NCBI GenBank assembly: GCA_013400155.1 | Contig: VXBM01000562.1 | Span: 434,001-498,000, forward strand | DNA from: Helopsaltes ochotensis | Lineage: Eukaryota > Chordata > Aves > Passeriformes > Locustellidae | Direction: 5' to 3' | DNA length: 64,000 nt | In this document: one piece after another, positions 63,391 to 64,000 of the stretch | How positions within the stretch are numbered: the first letter of the stretch is position 1 | Layout: each line of letters begins with the position of its first letter | The notes under the pieces: generated by a model | Database searches by the model: none | Told to the model about the DNA's origin: nothing | Seen by the model: the letters and a program-made list of their open reading frames with translations, nothing else | Translations under genes and position numbers: made by a program

Positions 63391-64000
63391 GGGAGGATTG
63401 ATTATAAAAATCTACCTGTGCTGCAGAGTTCCTTACTGTCACTCTCAGGGTTCTAGAATCCTTCGTATTTCTCACATGCTCCCAGTTGTATCACTGGTGT
63501 AAATGTGAAACAACATCAGCAGACAGTAGTATTTGTATGTTTTGACAAAGTCATTCCTAGCTAATGAAATATAGAAGTTTAATGTTTTTGTGAATCTGAA
63601 ACATTGAAGATACATCAATTAGAAGGCTCCACGATGCATCAGTTAAAAAACTCCAAGAAAACACCTGAGAGACCTTTTCCTGGTGTCTCGTTGATTTCTG
63701 TTTTAGTCACTGAGAAATGCAATGTTTGTACCCAGATTGTATCTAATTTTTCTCATGGCAGTTTGAAAGCTTGGTGCCTAAGTTTTGGGATTACTTGAAA
63801 TTTTTCTGTTGTGGAATGTGGAGACACGGTGTACTAGCCATCCTGAGGAGTGGATGCAGCAAATCATAACAGCATTGCAGCTGTGATGGGATAGAAGCGT
63901 GAGAGTAAAACCAGGCTTGTTGTGCATTGAGGGGCACGAGAGGAAAAAAGAGTAATATCCTTTATTAGACCAGCTAACAAAAAGGGAGGGAGTGGAATTT
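63391..64000. other. Unique-looking sequence, no gene
   Basis: I see no repeat, splice pair or domain here. The 64-codon open frame at 63604-63798 is unremarkable. Confidence 0.5.

Overview
The window reads as avian nuclear DNA. It is AT-rich, mostly non-coding, has small exons with GT-AG borders and long introns, and its only recognisable interspersed repeats are CR1-type LINE copies, five of them. Three carry the 3' end typical of bird CR1 (imperfect copies of ATTCTRTG or its complement). There is no bacterial-style gene organisation, no CRISPR array, and I found no tRNA or rRNA gene.

Left part, 1-29.5 kb: a plus-strand split gene. Four short exons (843-870, 2040-2125, 3583-3643, 11242-11351) have canonical splice sites and join without a break in reading frame, giving an acidic, serine-rich protein segment. 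Three more candidate exons (26653-26790, 28624-28649, 29046-29174 or its unspliced extension) keep the phase and could carry the gene to its 3' end near 29.45 kb, where there is an AATAAA. I do not recognise the protein. The introns hold simple repeats, an intronic CpG-rich patch at about 13.04-13.69 kb, a 36-bp tandem duplication at 27.3 kb, and a long antisense open frame at 3.9-4.6 kb that I cannot explain.

Middle, 29.47-31.46 kb: a plus-strand CR1 3' fragment (29.47-29.85 kb) directly abuts a strong CpG island (about 29.88-31.46 kb) interrupted by an 895-base assembly gap (30185-31079). This is very probably a promoter. The best visible 5' splice site in it points rightward (exon end at 29964).

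Right part, 31.5-64 kb: no certain exon. By eye, the plus strand becomes rich in T and G relative to A and C. That is the asymmetry expected in transcribed vertebrate introns and suggests a long first intron of a gene starting in the CpG island and running rightward. A few exon-like segments (41239-41267, 54967-55083, 60962-61051) are candidates only. Four CR1 copies lie here, one plus-strand (37.7 kb) and three minus-strand (55.2, 58.85 and 61.67-63.4 kb). The last keeps endonuclease and reverse-transcriptase remnants but has an internal deletion and a damaged catalytic motif.

I see no convincing new biological system. The most useful leads are the unidentified phased exon chain, the gapped CpG-island promoter that probably hides a first exon, and the intronic CpG-rich patch.
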